Source: JBOGGN01 sp050744165
GTDB taxonomy: Bacteria; Actinomycetota; Acidimicrobiia; Acidimicrobiales; Palsa-688
Direction of reading: 5' to 3'
DNA length: 6,174 bases
Assembly: GCA_050744165.1 (NCBI GenBank)
Contig: JBOGGN010000475.1
Coordinates: 1-6,174, forward strand
Below the pieces are notes generated by a model. That model did not search any database, was not told the DNA's origin, and saw nothing but the letters and a program-made list of their open reading frames with translations. This document shows, piece by piece, positions 4,076 through 6,174 of the stretch. Each line of letters starts with the position of its first letter. Position 1 is the first letter of the stretch. Both the position numbers and the translations under genes were made by a program.

Positions 4076-5908
4076 TCAGCCGCCCGACGACGCCGCGTCG
4101 ACCCGGGCCCAGGGCTGGAAGGCGTTGGTGACATCCCGGAGGGCAGGGCGCAACTCGGGGCAGTGGCGGAGCAGCACGGTGGCCATGGTGTTGTTCTGGA
4201 CCCAGTCGTAGCCCGTCTGGGTATACACCGTGGGCGTGAAGTGACGGGTGAAGAACCGGTCGCTGTTCAGCCGGCGAGAGGCCATGAGGATGAAGATCCG
4301 GAAGGCGGTGTCGCTGAAGGCGAAGCCCTTGGGCCGCTGCTCGGCGTACATGCCGACGATGGTGTCCAAACGCTCGATGTCGCCGTAGAGAGACCGCAGC
4401 TTGGCCGCCATGGCCGTCTCCCCCGTGAGCTCCTCGAAGCTGGCCGGAGCCTTCAGGTGCAGCAACTGGCGGAACTGGTTGTAGCGAGGCACGCCAAACT
4501 CGCGTGTCCGCAGGATGTCGATGGCGGCGACATCCATGAACACATCAGGATGGTCGGGGCGCTGGAACTCCTGGAGGAACTTGGGATAGTTGTTGAGGAT
4601 GATGGCGCCGGGGTAGGCCGTCCCGAACGAGTAGAACAGGTCGCCCAGCGCGAAGGCCGCCGTGATGTCCTGGGCCGCAGGACCGGCGATGTCGCGGAAG
4701 GTCTTGTCGGCCAGCACTCGCCCGTCGGTTGCCGCCCGTAGCTCATAGTCGTCAGGGGTGAGCGGGTGCATCCGGTAGACGATCGTGAACTCCTCGGTCA
4801 AGGAGTACGGCACGCCGTAATGGTCGGTCTCCGAGCCGGGAATGCCGCTGATCACCTCGCTCTTGCTGATCCGGCCGAAGGCCTTGTGCAGCTTCTCGGT
4901 CGCCACCCCCCACCAGTTGATGTTGAGAGCGGCCACCGTGGTCGGGTGGCAGATGATGGCCGGCGTCCACTCGGCGGTGTGGATCTTGGCGGTGAGGGCC
5001 GCAACGACCAATCGGGCCCGATGGAACAACTCGTCGTCGGACCAGCCGGGATACTCGGCCTTCAAGGCGTCGCATACCGCGTTGTGCTCCCGCATGAACA
5101 CCGTGACCATCATGTTGAGCCCCAACCACCACCCCGGGATGCGCGCCGGGTCGAGCGCCGGATCCTCGGGCAGCACCAGCCGGCCATCGGGGCTGAGAGC
5201 GAGCTTGCCGTCGTGGCCGGTCCGGCGTATCTTCTCCGCTTCGGGGGAGGTGCCGTAGATCTGCGACGCATCCCACCACGGGGTCTCCACGTTGACGAAG
5301 GTGGGCGGCGTGGTGCTGCCGGCGACTCGGGTCGGGTCGGTGATCGTCTTCAGGATGCGCATTGGATGCTGGAACCACGGGTCGTCGTCGGCGACGGGCA
5401 CCTCCCAGACCTCCGCGGGATCGCCCTGGCCGTGGCTGAACCAGTCCTTCACCATGAACTGGATCCACGACGCCGCCAGCAGGTTGACGGTGGTGGCCGG
5501 CGTGAAGGCCGTGCGGGTCATCAGTTCCCGGCTGAGGGTGCGGGGGTTGGGTTCCAGGAACTGCGGCATCGGTTCGGGGAAGGTGTTTGCGATGGGGACG
5601 TTGCGTCCGAAGCGCATTCCCTGCATTCCCATAGCCGGGTCGTCAAGGTCGTTGTAGGAGCCGTCCGACGTCCGGTTGGTCAGGAACGACGGTTGGAACT
5701 CGGGCACCTCCGGCGGCGCCGTCCGAGGCTGGTCGTTGGTGTCGAACAGGTTTTGCTGGCGCAGGATGTTGCGCAGCCCCACGATCACCGCCAAGCCGAC
5801 CTGCGTGGGCAGCTTGTCCCACCCGAACCGCTGGTCCAGGCCCTGCGCGATGCCGTCGTAGATCCTCCACAACGTGGTGTCGCGGTAGGCGGGGCGACGC
5901 TGACTCAT
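4076..5908 (-). CDS. Animal haem peroxidase superfamily protein, alpha-dioxygenase/COX-like
   Basis: A 610-residue haem enzyme. ATG5908 (MSQRRPAY) is chosen because GAAGGGA (5923-5917) lies eight bases upstream; the open frame extends further but overlaps the preceding gene. Landmarks in order: distal helix WIQFMVKDWFSHG (148-160), the WWDASQIYG haem-peroxidase signature (211-219), MREHN (272-276), catalytic Tyr plus proximal His in VYRMHPL (Y378, H381), and PRYNQFRQLL (474-483). Y-x-x-H is the arrangement of cyclooxygenases and fatty-acid alpha-dioxygenases, which oxygenate fatty acids through a tyrosyl radical, so lipid oxygenation is a reasonable inference. Q150-x3 should lead to the distal haem His, but residue 154 is Lys. 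There is no signal peptide, so it is probably cytoplasmic or membrane-associated. It follows a membrane-protein gene by 13 bases and is likely co-transcribed with it. Confidence 0.92.
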   Translation of the reverse strand: MSQRRPAYRDTTLWRIYDGIAQGLDQRFGWDKLPTQVGLAVIVGLRNILRQQNLFDTNDQPRTAPPEVPEFQPSFLTNRTSDGSYNDLDDPAMGMQGMRFGRNVPIANTFPEPMPQFLEPNPRTLSRELMTRTAFTPATTVNLLAASWIQFMVKDWFSHGQGDPAEVWEVPVADDDPWFQHPMRILKTITDPTRVAGSTTPPTFVNVETPWWDASQIYGTSPEAEKIRRTGHDGKLALSPDGRLVLPEDPALDPARIPGWWLGLNMMVTVFMREHNAVCDALKAEYPGWSDDELFHRARLVVAALTAKIHTAEWTPAIICHPTTVAALNINWWGVATEKLHKAFGRISKSEVISGIPGSETDHYGVPYSLTEEFTIVYRMHPLTPDDYELRAATDGRVLADKTFRDIAGPAAQDITAAFALGDLFYSFGTAYPGAIILNNYPKFLQEFQRPDHPDVFMDVAAIDILRTREFGVPRYNQFRQLLHLKAPASFEELTGETAMAAKLRSLYGDIERLDTIVGMYAEQRPKGFAFSDTAFRIFILMASRRLNSDRFFTRHFTPTVYTQTGYDWVQNNTMATVLLRHCPELRPALRDVTNAFQPWARVDAASSGG

Positions 5909-5921
5909 GGACTTTGTCCCT

Positions 5922-6174
5922 TCATAGCGGCGGGCGAGGGGTTCTCGCCCGGTGATGGACCGATCCGAGCAGCATGGTGGCGCCCGCGAACACGACGACC
6001 GCGCCCAGGGTCCACCAGGTTGAACTTGACGTCTTGATCCAGTGGAGCACCTCGCTGACAACGAAGCCAACAAGGCCGAGGGCAGCCAGCACCGCGAAGA
6101 TGATGAGAAACGCTTTGCTGTCGGTTCGGAGGGCCGCCATCGCCAGACCGCCGGCCACGATGGTGGCCCCGATC
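5922..6174 (-). CDS. Multi-pass membrane protein, C-terminal part (runs off right edge)
   Basis: 83 residues are visible and the frame stays open to the window edge. An internal GTG at 6158 could start a 78-residue protein. However, the codons before it read IGATI, continuing a hydrophobic stretch (IGATIVAGGLAMAAL), so the gene probably begins outside. Two further membrane segments are clear: AFLIIFAVLAALGLVGFVV and TWWTLGAVVVFAGATMLLG. A basic, Pro-rich tail (HHRARTPRPPL) ends the protein. I do not recognise the family. Its TGA stop (5924-5922) overlaps the ribosome binding site of the peroxidase gene 13 bases before that start, indicating an operon and possible translational coupling; it may partner with or anchor the enzyme. 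Confidence 0.65.
   Translation of the reverse strand, partial: IGATIVAGGLAMAALRTDSKAFLIIFAVLAALGLVGFVVSEVLHWIKTSSSTWWTLGAVVVFAGATMLLGSVHHRARTPRPPL

Noticed and set aside
4766..6037. A 423-codon plus-strand open frame
   Set aside because: It is antisense to the haem peroxidase, which has unmistakable motifs; the plus-strand translation is low-complexity Arg/Gly/Val.
1..6174. CRISPR array, insertion sequence, tRNA or rRNA
   Set aside because: No regularly spaced repeats, transposase motifs, terminal inverted repeats or recognisable tRNA/rRNA segments were seen on either strand.

Overview
The window is high-GC bacterial DNA, with G/C-rich third codon positions in the main genes. A secreted resuscitation-promoting-factor-like (Rpf) transglycosylase points to an actinobacterium. 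I cannot name the species. TGA is an ordinary stop here: it ends the alpha/beta hydrolase, a small membrane protein and the haem peroxidase, so a genome-wide recoding of TGA is unlikely.

Layout. At the left edge lies the 5' end of a secreted-protein gene on the minus strand (1-119), followed by about 325 gene-free bases rich in palindromes. Next is a small plus-strand DUF1059-type Cys2His2 protein (446-628) with a strong hairpin behind it, then a small two-helix membrane protein (746-1039). It converges on a start-less minus-strand coding remnant (1020-1196). An alpha/beta hydrolase (1272-2138) follows. A compact transcription unit comes next: promoter 2182-2210, an unrecognised 190-residue protein (2271-2843), a second DUF1059-type gene (2786-2995) and a 16-bp terminator hairpin (3001-3037). 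The terminator is shared with the convergent Rpf-like gene (3047-3745, minus). The Rpf gene has a long leader containing a composite hairpin. Further right, an animal-haem-peroxidase / alpha-dioxygenase-like enzyme (4076-5908, minus) sits 13 bases downstream of a multi-pass membrane protein that runs off the right edge (5922-6174, minus).

The main discovery candidate is the second DUF1059-type gene. It has a strong Shine-Dalgarno sequence and an ATG, but codon 7 is TGA, and codon 7 is exactly where the family has its first conserved cysteine. The frame then stays open for 62 codons and carries the family's C-x18-H-x4-H pattern, with the same spacing as the intact Cys-containing relative at 446-628. 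A 9-bp hairpin with an 8-base loop begins 7 bases after the TGA, and its loop begins 16 bases after it, as a bacterial SECIS element would. The simplest exciting reading is an undescribed small selenoprotein. The competing readings are a TGC/TGT-to-TGA nonsense mutation, a sequencing error, or a frameshift from the overlapping upstream gene.

A second point of interest is the peroxidase. It keeps the COX/alpha-DOX catalytic Tyr and proximal His (Y378, H381) but has Lys where the distal haem His is expected (K154).
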